Assembly (NCBI RefSeq): GCF_030813055.1
Contig: NZ_JAUSTW010000003.1
Span: 62,001 to 126,000, forward strand
Length of the DNA: 64,000 bases
Reading direction: 5' to 3'
Source: Neobacillus ginsengisoli
GTDB lineage: Bacteria > Bacillota > Bacilli > Bacillales_B > DSM-18226
Part shown: in pieces, positions 1 through 9,057 of the stretch
How positions within the stretch are numbered: the stretch's first letter is position 1
How the letters are laid out: the number at the start of each line of letters is the position of its first letter
Made by a program: the position numbers and the translations under genes
The notes under the pieces: generated by a model
What the model was told of the DNA's origin: nothing
Databases searched by the model: none
Seen by the model: the letters and a program-made list of their open reading frames with translations, nothing else

Positions 1-21
1 CATTCCAATCAAAGGTAAAAT

Positions 22-498
22 TCAAAAATTCAAGCCTCCTTTAAAAAGAAATTTACGAAAGAACCTCATAAATACAATTAAAAACAACAAAGCCACCAAC
101 CAAAAGGCGAATGACCACCATATCACCCAATGAACATGGATAAGTACACCTAATAAATTTGCTAGCCATTCCATCCCTACTAAAAGCAAAATAAAACCGA
201 TGATTAACAGTAGCTTTTTCGAAAGAGTACTTATGATAAGAAAAAAATGAAGAAAAGTAACCATCAATAAAGGAAAAAGCACGATGCGGTTAAGAAAATG
301 TGCTAATTCAATACTAAACTTATCGGGAATAATTAAAGTTTTATAATTCATATAGCAAATTGCTGAAAAGTTTTGAAAAAGATAGGAACCGACCATCCAA
401 TAAACGAAGATTTCAAGGATATGAAAGCCTCTCTTTTTGTATTTAATAAAAAGAAATAGGGCGATAATATTCAAGGTGGCATAAAAGAACAGAACCAT
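22..498 (-). CDS. Small integral membrane protein, function unknown
   Basis: A 158-residue protein that is almost entirely hydrophobic. About five membrane segments can be seen (roughly residues 3-19, 28-48, 68-92, 95-115 and 120-146), separated by short charged loops such as KYKKRG near residue 20 and RFFRKF near the C-terminus, which places positive charge on the cytoplasmic side. No catalytic motif is visible. Many Bacillaceae carry proteins of this size and layout (the CBO0543-type family is one possibility), but I cannot assign it firmly. The start has a GGGAG about 10 bases upstream. It is followed by an unrelated amidohydrolase gene on the same strand further upstream, so it may be monocistronic. 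Confidence 0.6.
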   Translation of the reverse strand: MVLFFYATLNIIALFLFIKYKKRGFHILEIFVYWMVGSYLFQNFSAICYMNYKTLIIPDKFSIELAHFLNRIVLFPLLMVTFLHFFLIISTLSKKLLLIIGFILLLVGMEWLANLLGVLIHVHWVIWWSFAFWLVALLFLIVFMRFFRKFLFKGGLNF

Positions 499-625
499 TT
501 ACTTATTACTCCCTCTGTTTTATTTTCCTTAGTGGAAAAACATATCCTTGAATTTTCTTCCTATCCTCTTATCTTGTTCAAATCTCTACCTTTTATAAAC
601 ATAAACTTTTTAACTTTCATAATGT

Positions 626-1846
626 TTAAATTTGTCCTGCTACAATATTCCCTTTAAAAATAACAGCTTCTCGTTTTGGGGTTCTTGCAGCCGCCTCAGC
701 TGAGGATGAAGCATTAATGAGGACAAGGCTTGCTTCATCACCTACAAGCGGCCATTTAACCTCTCCGTCCATGCCTAATGGAGTAGATCCTCCTATTGCC
801 CATTTTAATGATTGTCCAAGAGAGCGCTCATCACTCCTTCGGTAAAGTTCACAATACCTCGTTACCTTTTCTAATAGATCGCCGTTTCCAAATGGTGCCC
901 ATGAATCATAATAACCATCGCAGCCCAAATAAACCTGTACACCTTTCTTATCAAGCAGTTCGATAGGCGGTAGTGATTTTGTAATTGGAATCGTTGACAT
1001 AATTGACATTCCTAATTCCTTAAGTTTATCAGCAAGGCTCTCAGCCTGATTCTGTGGAACTTCTCCTAAGCAAAACGCATGGCTAACTGCAGTCCGGTTG
1101 TGCCATTTCGCTTCTTCCACCATTTCAGCAAGCTTTTCAATCGTATAAAATCCGACATGACCACCATCATGTAAATGAATATCCACATCTGCATTAAATT
1201 CAGTTGCTAAATTCATGACTTCAAAAAGTGATTTTTCAATATTACGGTCTATACCTGCCGGATCTAATCCCCCGACTATTTGGGCACCCGATCTCATAGC
1301 CTCTTTCATAAGAGGAATCACATTCTCTCTTAATAGACCATGCTGAGGGAATGCAACTATTTCATACGTTAATCGATCTGAGTATTCCTCAAGCGCTGCC
1401 TTTACACCCTCCAAATTTTTCAGCCCTATATACGGGTCGATATTTACATGTGTCCGGATATGTGTTGAACCATTCGACAGGATCATTTCAATGATTTTAC
1501 TTGCCCTTTGCTTTGTTGTTGGCGCCAGCTTTTTTAGTTCCAATGCCTCTAAACGGAGACGCTCTTTAAGATTTTTAATTGGGATACAAGACTTCCATTT
1601 AAGGGAAAGATATGTTTTATCTAAATGATTGTGCATTTCTTTAAATGTCGGTACCGCCAAAAGCCCTTTTCCACCGACGGTTTTTTCTCCAGCCGGAATT
1701 ACAAAACTATTATTCTGTTTATCAATTATCTTGCCATCCTGAATTTTCAAATGGAAAAGTTCAGTTTTTGTTTCATATACATCTTTTTCATCTTTTATAT
1801 AGCCGGTTTCTAGCCGAACATTGGTTAACCAATATGGTACAGCCAT
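626..1846 (-). CDS. Cytosine-deaminase-like amidohydrolase (copy 1)
   Basis: A 406-residue metal-dependent amidohydrolase of the cytosine deaminase (CodA) clade, expected to hydrolyse a C-N bond in a cytoplasmic substrate. The metal ligands are visible: the HNH pair at residues 72 and 74 in MHNHLDKTYL, a histidine in DIHLHD, a histidine in SHAF, and the catalytic aspartate in LGCDGYYDSWAPFG, a counterpart of the CodA GHDDVFDPW motif. The usual GHD is GCD here, which its paralog does not share. Length is normal for the family. It lies 36 bases downstream of a paralog of the same length on the same strand, so the pair is probably one transcript. The nearby peptide-type ABC importer suggests that the substrate is imported. 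The actual substrate cannot be read from sequence. Confidence 0.85.
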   Translation of the reverse strand: MAVPYWLTNVRLETGYIKDEKDVYETKTELFHLKIQDGKIIDKQNNSFVIPAGEKTVGGKGLLAVPTFKEMHNHLDKTYLSLKWKSCIPIKNLKERLRLEALELKKLAPTTKQRASKIIEMILSNGSTHIRTHVNIDPYIGLKNLEGVKAALEEYSDRLTYEIVAFPQHGLLRENVIPLMKEAMRSGAQIVGGLDPAGIDRNIEKSLFEVMNLATEFNADVDIHLHDGGHVGFYTIEKLAEMVEEAKWHNRTAVSHAFCLGEVPQNQAESLADKLKELGMSIMSTIPITKSLPPIELLDKKGVQVYLGCDGYYDSWAPFGNGDLLEKVTRYCELYRRSDERSLGQSLKWAIGGSTPLGMDGEVKWPLVGDEASLVLINASSSAEAAARTPKREAVIFKGNIVAGQI

Positions 1847-1882
1847 TTCTTTTCCTCCTCACTATTTTGCAATTACAAATTT

Positions 1883-3103
1883 TTACTCTCCGCGTTTACT
1901 TTCAACTTTTTTACCTTTAAAAAATAAAGCTTCCACATTTGCCCGTCTTGCAACTGCTTCTGCCGAACATGTCGCATTCACAAGCATCATTGTTGCATCG
2001 TCTCCAACCTTCGGCCAAACACGTTCACCTTTTTCATTTAAGGGAGTAACTCCACCAGTAGCATGCTTTAAGGTTGATGATAATGAATATTCGTCAATCA
2101 TGCGGAATCTTTCCGCTAAAATACTAAGCTTTTGAATCGTATTTCCTGTACCAAATGGCGACCAGTGATCGGTAATGCTGTCATGCCCAACTGAAACTTG
2201 TATACCCAATTTGTCTAGTGTAGGAATCGGAATCGTTGGCCGATTTACAGGTACAGTGGTAGTTACATCTATTTCCTGTTCCTTTAATATTTCTGCCATC
2301 TCAATCAGTTCTTCTCCCTGTAAATCGCCTAAAGCGATTCCATGGCTAATCGTCGTTTTCCCTTTTAATCCTGCTTCCTTCGTGTAATGAGCCATTCTTT
2401 CAAAGGTAAACGCGCCTAATGTATTGGGATCATGAAGATGAATATCTACCCCTGCATTTGCTTGAACTGCAATATCAAAAATCGTTTCAAGTGATTTTTC
2501 AATATTTCGGTCCACAGTGGCAGGATCCACACCTCCAACAAGTGTTGCACCATTTCGCATCGCATCACGAATTAATTGAACGGAATCACTTCTTAACAAT
2601 CCGTGCTGTGGAAATGCTACGATTTCATATGTGAGAACATCTTTATATTTTTCTAGGGCATTAACAGTAGCCTCTAAATTTTTCAAACCAATGACTGGAT
2701 CCACATTACAATGTGTTCGAATATGAGTGTGACCATTATGGAGAAACAGTTCAATCATCTTCTCAGCCCGCTCTTGTGCGGTTGGCAATAACTTAGGCAG
2801 AAGCTCCTTTTCTTCTTCTAATCGAGTAAAAATTCCTTTTGTGATTGGGGTGCAAGCCTTCCAAGGGCCTCCATAATAAGTTTTGTCAATGTGAATATGC
2901 ATATCCCTTAATGATGGCAAAAGAATTCTCTCCTTCGCATCAACGTGATTCTCCTCAGGTTTAGGAGATTGATAACTGATGTCTGCAATTTTTCCTTCTG
3001 AGATTTTCAAATGACAAATTTCCGTCTCCGTTCCAGTAATTCGTCCATTTTCATTAATGAACCCTTTTTCTAAGCGGACATCCTTTATCCAGAATGCGTT
3101 CAT
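1883..3103 (-). CDS. Cytosine-deaminase-like amidohydrolase (copy 2)
   Basis: The 406-residue paralog of the downstream neighbour; both share the N-terminal beta-sandwich start (WIKDVRLEKGF versus WLTNVRLETGY) and the barrel motifs. Metal ligands: H69 and H71 in DMHIHIDKTY, DIHLHDPN, the SHG histidine, and the aspartate in VGHDSITDHWSPFG, which here keeps the full CodA-type GHD form. The role is hydrolytic deamination or amide cleavage of a small, probably cyclic, nitrogenous compound in the cytosol. The start has an AGGAGTGAT-type ribosome binding site just upstream. It follows a solute-binding protein gene, with a hairpin in between (3149-3177). The tandem pair may be a recent duplication with divergent specificity. 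Confidence 0.87.
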   Translation of the reverse strand: MNAFWIKDVRLEKGFINENGRITGTETEICHLKISEGKIADISYQSPKPEENHVDAKERILLPSLRDMHIHIDKTYYGGPWKACTPITKGIFTRLEEEKELLPKLLPTAQERAEKMIELFLHNGHTHIRTHCNVDPVIGLKNLEATVNALEKYKDVLTYEIVAFPQHGLLRSDSVQLIRDAMRNGATLVGGVDPATVDRNIEKSLETIFDIAVQANAGVDIHLHDPNTLGAFTFERMAHYTKEAGLKGKTTISHGIALGDLQGEELIEMAEILKEQEIDVTTTVPVNRPTIPIPTLDKLGIQVSVGHDSITDHWSPFGTGNTIQKLSILAERFRMIDEYSLSSTLKHATGGVTPLNEKGERVWPKVGDDATMMLVNATCSAEAVARRANVEALFFKGKKVESKRGE

Positions 3104-3148
3104 TCATATCACTCCTATTTTTTAAATTCATTTTCTTATGATGAGTAA

Positions 3149-3177
3149 AGAGGCACTCATCAGATGTAAGTGCCTCT
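3149..3177 (-). terminator. Hairpin after the solute-binding protein gene
   Basis: A 9-bp inverted repeat AGAGGCACT/AGTGCCTCT lies in the 80-base gap between the solute-binding protein gene and the amidohydrolase genes. On the minus strand it is followed only by TTTACT, so it is a weak or leaky terminator; it would lower amidohydrolase expression relative to the binding protein. Confidence 0.55.
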
Positions 3178-3183
3178 AAATAA

Positions 3184-4761
3184 TTACTTAATTGTCACAT
3201 CGTTAATCATTAAATAGCTTGCAGGATTTAACCAAAAGCCACTGACATTTTTACTATTGGCTGCAATGTGTTCATAATTACGGATTGGGACATAAACAGC
3301 ATCGTCTAATTCGATTTTCATAGCTTTCTCATAAAGCTCTTTACGTTTTGCTTCATTTGTTTCCCTGCGTGCCTGTTCGATAAGTTTGTCCACTTCGGGA
3401 TTACTATAATAGAAGGAATTTCCAGCAGGTCCTTGTGAAGCGGAATGGAATAGGTTGTATTGGTTATAATCCCCATCTCCCGTTGCATTGCCCCATCCAC
3501 CAATGGCCATATCATGTTCGCCTTTTGCGAGCATGTCAACATAGGCACCATATTCCATAACCTGAACTTTCACATCAACCCCAATCCCTTTTAACTGAGA
3601 TTGAATAACCTCGGCCATGTTAATACGCTCCTTACGATCGCTAGTTAACAAGGTTAACTTTAATCCTTTTTCATATCCTGCTTCCTTCAACAATTTTTTC
3701 GCTTCATTTAAATCATAATTATATGGCTTTACATTTTTGCTATACCCAAATACCTTTGGGCTCATTGCTGAATTTGCAAGCGTACCTACATTATTGTAAA
3801 CACCCTTAATAATCGCTTCTCTCTCAATCGCATGGCTAATCGCCTTACGAACTCTAACATCATCAAATGGCTTTTTCTTTACATTAAAACCAACATATTC
3901 GACAGCTAATCCATCTGTACGATATAGTCCCATTGTTTTCGACGCTTCGATTCTATCAATCTCCGTGACCGGAACTTGATCATTAATTTGCGCCTCACCT
4001 GTTTCAATCATTGCTAAACGTGTAGCATCTTCAGGAACAACTTTAAAGACAACTCGGTCGATTTTTGCTTTTTTACCCCAGTATTTATCATTTTTCGTTA
4101 ATGAAATTTCTTGGCCTGATTTCCAAGAATCAAATACAAATGGTCCCGTCCCAACAGGATGCTGAGCAAGTGATTGAGGGTTTTCCTTCAATGCTTTCGG
4201 ACTTATGATACTTCCTTCACTGCTAGCTAAGATAGATAAGAGTGGTGCATACGGATATTTAAGCACTAACTGAACTGTATAATCATCGATAATTTTTACT
4301 TCATTAATCATTTCAAACTTTGCACGTGATGGTGATCCTGTTTTTGGATCTAATAATCGATCAAAGGTCGCTTTTACCGCCTCCGCATTAAACAGTGTGC
4401 CATCATGGAAAGTTATACCTTTTCTAAGCTTGAACTCCCATGTTGTATCATTAACCAATTTCCATGATTCAGCTAATAGCGGCTGAATATTCATGTCCTT
4501 ATCTGGTACAACTAATGTTTCATAAACTTTTTGATAGACAATATTTGCTGATGGGATATCTGTAATAAAATGTGGATCCAGTTTTGTAGCATCGGAAAGA
4601 CGAACAACTGTTAACGTCCCTCCTTCTTTTACTGCTCCAGGCTTATCTCCCGCCCCTTTTTCCGTGGTTGATTTCGTTGAGCATGCTTGTGTGAATAGTA
4701 GAACTAACCCTATTAAAACGAGTAATATCCCGTTTTTAAATGTTCGTTTTTTCTTTTCCAT
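3184..4761 (-). CDS. Peptide-type ABC transporter substrate-binding lipoprotein (copy 1)
   Basis: A 525-residue family-5 extracellular solute-binding protein (DppA/OppA/GsiB class). It has a lipoprotein signal peptide: a positively charged start, a hydrophobic stretch at residues 10-24, and a lipobox FTQAC with the lipidated cysteine at residue 27. The mature part shows the family pattern, for example PLLAESWKLVNDTTWEFKLR, FHDGTLFNAEAVKATFDRLL and the VGTGPFVF motif. It should capture a peptide or another small ligand outside the cell and pass it to the permeases encoded divergently from 5063. A close paralog is found at 11949-13514. It is transcribed away from the permease genes, so dosage can be set separately. 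The ligand is unknown; glutathione and dipeptides are typical for this class. Confidence 0.9.
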   Translation of the reverse strand: MEKKKRTFKNGILLVLIGLVLLFTQACSTKSTTEKGAGDKPGAVKEGGTLTVVRLSDATKLDPHFITDIPSANIVYQKVYETLVVPDKDMNIQPLLAESWKLVNDTTWEFKLRKGITFHDGTLFNAEAVKATFDRLLDPKTGSPSRAKFEMINEVKIIDDYTVQLVLKYPYAPLLSILASSEGSIISPKALKENPQSLAQHPVGTGPFVFDSWKSGQEISLTKNDKYWGKKAKIDRVVFKVVPEDATRLAMIETGEAQINDQVPVTEIDRIEASKTMGLYRTDGLAVEYVGFNVKKKPFDDVRVRKAISHAIEREAIIKGVYNNVGTLANSAMSPKVFGYSKNVKPYNYDLNEAKKLLKEAGYEKGLKLTLLTSDRKERINMAEVIQSQLKGIGVDVKVQVMEYGAYVDMLAKGEHDMAIGGWGNATGDGDYNQYNLFHSASQGPAGNSFYYSNPEVDKLIEQARRETNEAKRKELYEKAMKIELDDAVYVPIRNYEHIAANSKNVSGFWLNPASYLMINDVTIK

Positions 4762-4897
4762 TTTCCTCTCCCCTTTTTGTAAGATTCCGACTATAAACGC
4801 TGAATTAATCTTTTACATCCCTCCTTATTGCTTATCTGAATTATAGAAGATGAATTATTAGAATATTTACAGAATATTTACATCTTTTTTTAATATT

Positions 4898-4926
4898 TTG
4901 ACAACTAACTTGAAAAACATTTAACA
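4898..4926 (+). promoter_or_regulatory. Possible promoter of the ABC importer operon
   Basis: A perfect -35 box TTGACA at 4898-4903 is followed after 17 bases by TTAACA at 4921-4926, a poor -10 box. It is the best sigma-A candidate in the 300-base divergent region and points toward the permease genes. The weak -10 suggests that an activator may be needed. Confidence 0.3.
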
Positions 4927-5001
4927 TTCCTGATAATTTTGATAATTTGAACATAATTCTTTTTATTGAAAGAAGAATAAGGCTAAGAAAGGAGGCACTC
5001 T

Positions 5002-5085
5002 GTGACACAACGTTTCTTATTATTTCATCCAATAAATAAAAAATTTCAGAGGGGGGAATTTCATGTCAGTAGAAGTAAAAACTGA
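5002..5085 (+). CDS. Possible 27-codon leader ORF before the permease genes
   Basis: A GTG start at 5002 is preceded by a strong AAAGGAGG at the right distance. The frame runs 27 codons and ends with a TGA at 5083, inside the first codons of the permease gene, which begins at 5063 with its own AGAGGGGGG. The peptide begins MTQRFLLFHP and has no recognisable domain. The layout would suit translational coupling of the permease, but the ribosome binding site may simply be chance. Low confidence that a stable product exists. Confidence 0.25.
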   Translation: MTQRFLLFHPINKKFQRGEFHVSRSKN

Positions 5086-5965
5086 ACTTTCTGTTGCCTT
5101 GCCGCAAACAGTTACCTATCAAAAAACATCTAAATGGAGGGAATCTCTTTCCGTATTAATGGATAATAAAGCAGCTATGGCAGGAGCCTTCATCATTATC
5201 TTCTATCTATTTGTTGCCTTGTTTGCTCCCTTGCTTGCTCCTTATGATCCATACGCGGTCGAATTGACAAATAAACTTTTACCGCCCTCATTGGTTCACT
5301 GGATGGGGACAGATGATAAAGGAAGAGATATATTAAGTAGAATAATTTTTGGTACTCGATTATCTATAGGAGTTGGCTTCGCCGCGGTTTTATTTGGCGC
5401 CATTTTTGGAATAATATTTGGACTCATTGCGGGTTTTTACGGGAAATGGGTCGATTCTATTATTATGCGTATCATGGACATAATGCTAGCATTCCCAGGA
5501 ATCCTATTAGCGCTAGCGATCATTAGTGCCCTTGGTCCGAGTTTAATAAACGTTACAATCGCCGTTGGAGTTTTCTCGATACCCCTATTCGCAAGAATTG
5601 TTCGAGGTTCAACATTAGAGGTGAAGCGCCTGGAGTATATCGATGCGATCCGTTCCCTAGGTGCAAATGATTTTACAATCATTAGCAAACATATTTTTCC
5701 GAATATTTTGTCACCCATTATTATCCAAGGAACTTTGAGGCTTGCAACAGCGATTCTTTCTGCCGCAGGCTTATCTTTCTTAGGACTTGGTGCACAACCA
5801 CCTTCACCTGAATGGGGAACAATGCTCAGTAACGGCAGAGATTTCATCTTTTCAGCGCCTTTTATGGCCCTATTCCCAGGCTTAGCTATTTCTATTCTTG
5901 TACTTGGCTTTAATATTTTGGGAGATGGATTACGTGATGCATTTGATCCACGCATGAAGAAATAA
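5063..5965 (+). CDS. Peptide-type ABC transporter permease, DppC/OppC family
   Basis: A 300-residue inner membrane permease. The N-terminal OppC-type segment covers about residues 20-70, with the first membrane helix at 38-58, and is followed by a binding-protein-dependent transport domain with about five further helices. The EAA loop that contacts the ATPases is visible as EYIDAIRSLGANDFTIISKH near residues 193-212. It forms the translocation pore with the DppB-type protein encoded next. The gene order is C before B, the reverse of the classical dpp/opp order. The start has AGAGGGGGG 7 bases upstream, and the following gene is 30 bases away, so this is the first gene of a four-gene operon. 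Confidence 0.92.
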   Translation: MSVEVKTELSVALPQTVTYQKTSKWRESLSVLMDNKAAMAGAFIIIFYLFVALFAPLLAPYDPYAVELTNKLLPPSLVHWMGTDDKGRDILSRIIFGTRLSIGVGFAAVLFGAIFGIIFGLIAGFYGKWVDSIIMRIMDIMLAFPGILLALAIISALGPSLINVTIAVGVFSIPLFARIVRGSTLEVKRLEYIDAIRSLGANDFTIISKHIFPNILSPIIIQGTLRLATAILSAAGLSFLGLGAQPPSPEWGTMLSNGRDFIFSAPFMALFPGLAISILVLGFNILGDGLRDAFDPRMKK

Positions 5966-5995
5966 TCAATCGTTTATAAGGAGGCTAACATATCA

Positions 5996-6916
5996 ATGCT
6001 AATCTTTATTATCCGCCGGCTGTTACAGACGATTCCAGTAATAATTGGAGTAACCTTTGTTGTCTTTTTTATTATGCACCTAGTCCCAGGGGACCCTGCA
6101 GTTTTGCTAGCAGGTGAGGGTGCCTCTAAAGACACTATCAATGGAATACGTGAATCATTGGGTTTAAACCGTCCTTTATATATTCAATATTTCGATTACT
6201 TATTAAGTATTTTCCAAGGTGACCTTGGAGTTTCCTTAAAAAACAGCCAGCCAGTATTGAACGAAATATTAGTAAGACTTCCAATTACAATGGAGCTCGC
6301 CTTTTATAGTATTATAATCACCATTGTTCTCGGAATGTTAGCTGGTATCATTTCTGCTGTTAAACAATATACACTGACAGATGTTAGTGTAATGATAGTT
6401 GCTTTACTAGGCATATCATTACCAAGCTTTTGGTTAGGTTTGATGCTCATGTATTTCTTTTCTGTTAAACTACAAATTTTACCTGTTGCAGGTTGGGAAA
6501 GCTGGCAAAATATTATCCTACCAGCTATTACTCTAGGAGCAAGTGGGGCAGCCATCGTCGCAAGGATGACAAGATCAAGTATGCTAGAGGTTATCCGCCA
6601 AGATTATGTCCGGACTGCTCGTGCAAAAGGATTGCGTGAACGAGTTATTATTTATAAACACGCATTAAGAAATGCGTTAATTCCAGTTATCACTGTTGTT
6701 GGTTTACAATTCGGTGCATTACTTGGAGGAACAGTCCTGGTCGAATCCATTTTTGCCATTAATGGGTTGGGGAGAATGATTGTTGATGCAATAAGAATGA
6801 GAGATTTACCAATGGTGCAGGGCGGGGTCCTATTTGCATCCCTTATCTTTGTAATCGTAAATTTATTTGTTGATATATTCTATCGATTCTTTAATAAACG
6901 GATTGAATTAAATTAA
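5996..6916 (+). CDS. Peptide-type ABC transporter permease, DppB/OppB family
   Basis: A 306-residue permease with the typical DppB start (a first helix at about residues 9-30, ending in HLVPGDPA) and six predicted membrane helices. The EAA loop is visible as DYVRTARAKGLRERVIIYKH at about residues 199-218. The C-terminus NLFVDIFYRFFNKRIELN matches the family's conserved end. It pairs with the DppC-type protein to make the import channel. AAGGAGG lies 11 bases before the ATG. The ATPase gene follows after 16 bases, which supports a single transcript. Confidence 0.93.
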   Translation: MLIFIIRRLLQTIPVIIGVTFVVFFIMHLVPGDPAVLLAGEGASKDTINGIRESLGLNRPLYIQYFDYLLSIFQGDLGVSLKNSQPVLNEILVRLPITMELAFYSIIITIVLGMLAGIISAVKQYTLTDVSVMIVALLGISLPSFWLGLMLMYFFSVKLQILPVAGWESWQNIILPAITLGASGAAIVARMTRSSMLEVIRQDYVRTARAKGLRERVIIYKHALRNALIPVITVVGLQFGALLGGTVLVESIFAINGLGRMIVDAIRMRDLPMVQGGVLFASLIFVIVNLFVDIFYRFFNKRIELN

Positions 6917-6932
6917 AAGGTGGTGATTTATC

Positions 6933-7949
6933 TTGCTTGAAAAAAAAGAACCTATTTTAGAAGTTAAAGGGCTTAAAACCCATTTCCATACAAAACGAGG
7001 AATCAGCAAAGCAGTTGACGGGATTGATTTTACACTCCACAAAGGAGAAACATTGGGGATCGTTGGAGAATCAGGTTGTGGAAAAAGTATGACGTCCCTT
7101 TCCATCCTGCGTCTTATTCCTTCTCCTCCAGGAAAAATTGCTGATGGATCCATCCTTTATAAAGAAAAAGATTTAGTAACCCTGCCAGAGTCAGAAATGC
7201 GAAAGATTCGCGGTAACGACATTTCGATGATTTTCCAGGAACCAATGACATCGCTTAATCCGGTCATTAGTGTTGGCGAACAAATTGCCGAAGCGGTTAG
7301 GATGCATCAAAAAATGGGAAAAAAGGATGCATGGAACAAAGCGGTTGAAATGCTTAGAATAGTCGGGATTCCTTCCCCTGAAAAACGTGCAAAACAAGAG
7401 CCGTTTCAGCTAAGCGGGGGGATGCGTCAGCGGGTAATGATCGCGATGGCACTCGCCTGTACACCAGAAGTATTAATAGCCGACGAACCTACCACAGCAT
7501 TGGATGTGACCATTCAAGCGCAAATTTTAGAGTTGATCAAGGACCTCCAAAACAAGCTGGGGATGGGTGTTATCATGATCACTCACGATTTAGGCGTTGT
7601 TGCAGAAACATGCGATATGGTTGCAGTTATGTATGCTGGGAAAATCGTCGAATATGCGTCGACGGAAAAGATTTTTTCCAATCCACATCACCCGTATACA
7701 CAGGGATTGCTAGACTCCTTACCAAAAATTCATGAGGACCGGGAAGAATTACAGACGATTGAGGGGACAGTGCCAAGTCCATACAACATGCCGGAAGGAT
7801 GCCGTTTTGCATCACGCTGTCCATATCAACAGCCAATCTGTGCAACACAGCAGCCAGAGTTGATTGAACAAGATGACAACGTGAAGGTTCGATGCTGGAA
7901 ATATACAGACCAATGGACAGATCAACCCCAGATAGAGGAGGTGGTTTAA
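6933..7949 (+). CDS. Peptide-type ABC transporter ATPase, DppD/OppD family
   Basis: A 338-residue ATPase of the importer. Walker A is [10 protein letters not shown] at residues 45-54, the signature is LSGGMRQRV, Walker B is [12 protein letters not shown], and the switch histidine is in MITHDLG. The C-terminal oligopeptide-transport extension carries the conserved cysteines ([24 protein letters not shown]) that bind an iron-sulfur cluster in studied homologues. The start is TTG with AAGGTGG upstream. The stop codon directly abuts the ATG of the next ATPase gene, so the two are likely translationally coupled and form a heterodimer. Confidence 0.94.
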   Translation: MLEKKEPILEVKGLKTHFHTKRGISKAVDGIDFTLHKGETLGIVGESGCGKSMTSLSILRLIPSPPGKIADGSILYKEKDLVTLPESEMRKIRGNDISMIFQEPMTSLNPVISVGEQIAEAVRMHQKMGKKDAWNKAVEMLRIVGIPSPEKRAKQEPFQLSGGMRQRVMIAMALACTPEVLIADEPTTALDVTIQAQILELIKDLQNKLGMGVIMITHDLGVVAETCDMVAVMYAGKIVEYASTEKIFSNPHHPYTQGLLDSLPKIHEDREELQTIEGTVPSPYNMPEGCRFASRCPYQQPICATQQPELIEQDDNVKVRCWKYTDQWTDQPQIEEVV

Positions 7950-8945
7950 ATGGAAATAGCTATAGATAAAAAAGTTCTTTTACAAGTGGAACATTTAAAA
8001 CAATACTTTCCTGTTAAAACAGACTCATTGTTTAAACCTAAAGCATATGTAAAAGCTGTTGACGATGTTTCCTTTCACCTGTATGAAGGTGAAACTTTAA
8101 GCATTGTTGGCGAATCCGGATGCGGCAAATCGACAACGGGAAGAGCCATCCTAAGGCTAGATGAACCAACAGACGGAAAGGTTTACTTTGACGATCAAAA
8201 CATCTTAGAATTGAATAGGAACCAAATGCGTAAATTGCGCGGCGACCTGCAGGTTATTTTCCAAGATCCGTTTGCATCACTTAATCCGCGCCAAACGATT
8301 AAGCAAATATTAAATGAGGCGATGGCGATTCAACAAGTCGTCCCAAAACCAAAAAGAATGGAGCGGATGCTTGAGTTACTTGGTTATGTAGGATTACCTT
8401 CTGAGGCTTTGGATCGGTACCCACATGAATTCAGCGGCGGGCAGCGCCAGCGGATTGGTATAGCGAGAGCCCTTGCTGTTAATCCTAAATTAATTATTTG
8501 CGATGAGGCGGTTTCTGCATTAGACGTTTCCATCCAAGCGCAAATTCTTAATTTGTTAAAAAAGCTGCAGAAGCAATTCCAGCTGACATTTTTATTCATT
8601 TCTCATGATTTAAGTGTGGTCAGACATATTTCGGATCGAGTAATGGTTATGTATCTAGGGAAAGTAGTAGAAATAGCCGAGAAAAAGGATTTATTCGATT
8701 CACCGATGCATCCTTACACAAACGCATTATTATCTGCTATTCCTGTCCCAAATCCTGAGGTGAAAAAGGAGAGAATATTATTAAAGGGAGACGTTCCATC
8801 CCCGATTGATCCTCCATCAGGCTGCCGTTTTCACACTCGGTGCCCTTTTGCTGCAGAGAAATGTAAAACGGAGGAACCAACACTTCGAGAAATCAAAAAA
8901 AATCATTTCGTTAGCTGTCATTTCGCTGGGAATCTTCAGAACTAA
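7950..8945 (+). CDS. Peptide-type ABC transporter ATPase, DppF/OppF family
   Basis: A 331-residue partner ATPase. Walker A is [10 protein letters not shown] around residues 54-63, the signature is FSGGQRQRIGIARAL, Walker B is LIICDEAVSALD, and HDLS carries the switch histidine. The C-terminal region again has the cysteine set (SGCRFHTRCPF, EKCKTEEP, SCHF). The ATG follows immediately after the stop of the DppD-type gene, with AGGAGGTGG upstream inside the previous gene. It is the last gene of the importer operon; a terminator follows at 9002. Confidence 0.94.
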   Translation: MEIAIDKKVLLQVEHLKQYFPVKTDSLFKPKAYVKAVDDVSFHLYEGETLSIVGESGCGKSTTGRAILRLDEPTDGKVYFDDQNILELNRNQMRKLRGDLQVIFQDPFASLNPRQTIKQILNEAMAIQQVVPKPKRMERMLELLGYVGLPSEALDRYPHEFSGGQRQRIGIARALAVNPKLIICDEAVSALDVSIQAQILNLLKKLQKQFQLTFLFISHDLSVVRHISDRVMVMYLGKVVEIAEKKDLFDSPMHPYTNALLSAIPVPNPEVKKERILLKGDVPSPIDPPSGCRFHTRCPFAAEKCKTEEPTLREIKKNHFVSCHFAGNLQN

Positions 8946-9001
8946 GGAGAGTCTAATCTATTTGCAATAAGTTTTTAATTTTATTAAATAATAGTAAAAT
9001 T

Positions 9002-9029
9002 AAAAAAGAGGGTTCATACTCTCTTTTTT
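9002..9029 (+). terminator. Intrinsic terminator of the importer operon
   Basis: An inverted repeat AAAAAAGAG/CTCTTTTTT with a 10-base loop ends in a T run, directly before the histidine kinase gene. It separates the importer operon from the two-component operon. Confidence 0.8.
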
Positions 9030-9057
9030 GTTATTTATCCAAAGGAGAATTTTATAA

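Noticed and set aside
1625..2135. Rightward ORFs opposite the two amidohydrolases
   Set aside because: They are antisense to conserved enzyme motifs and have no own signals.
4841..5032. Leftward ORF of 63 codons in the divergent promoter region
   Set aside because: Low-complexity, no ribosome binding site, overlaps the likely promoter of the importer.
5437..5955. Antisense ORF of 172 codons within the permease gene
   Set aside because: It lies fully opposite a well-supported permease and has no domain; a shadow of codon bias.
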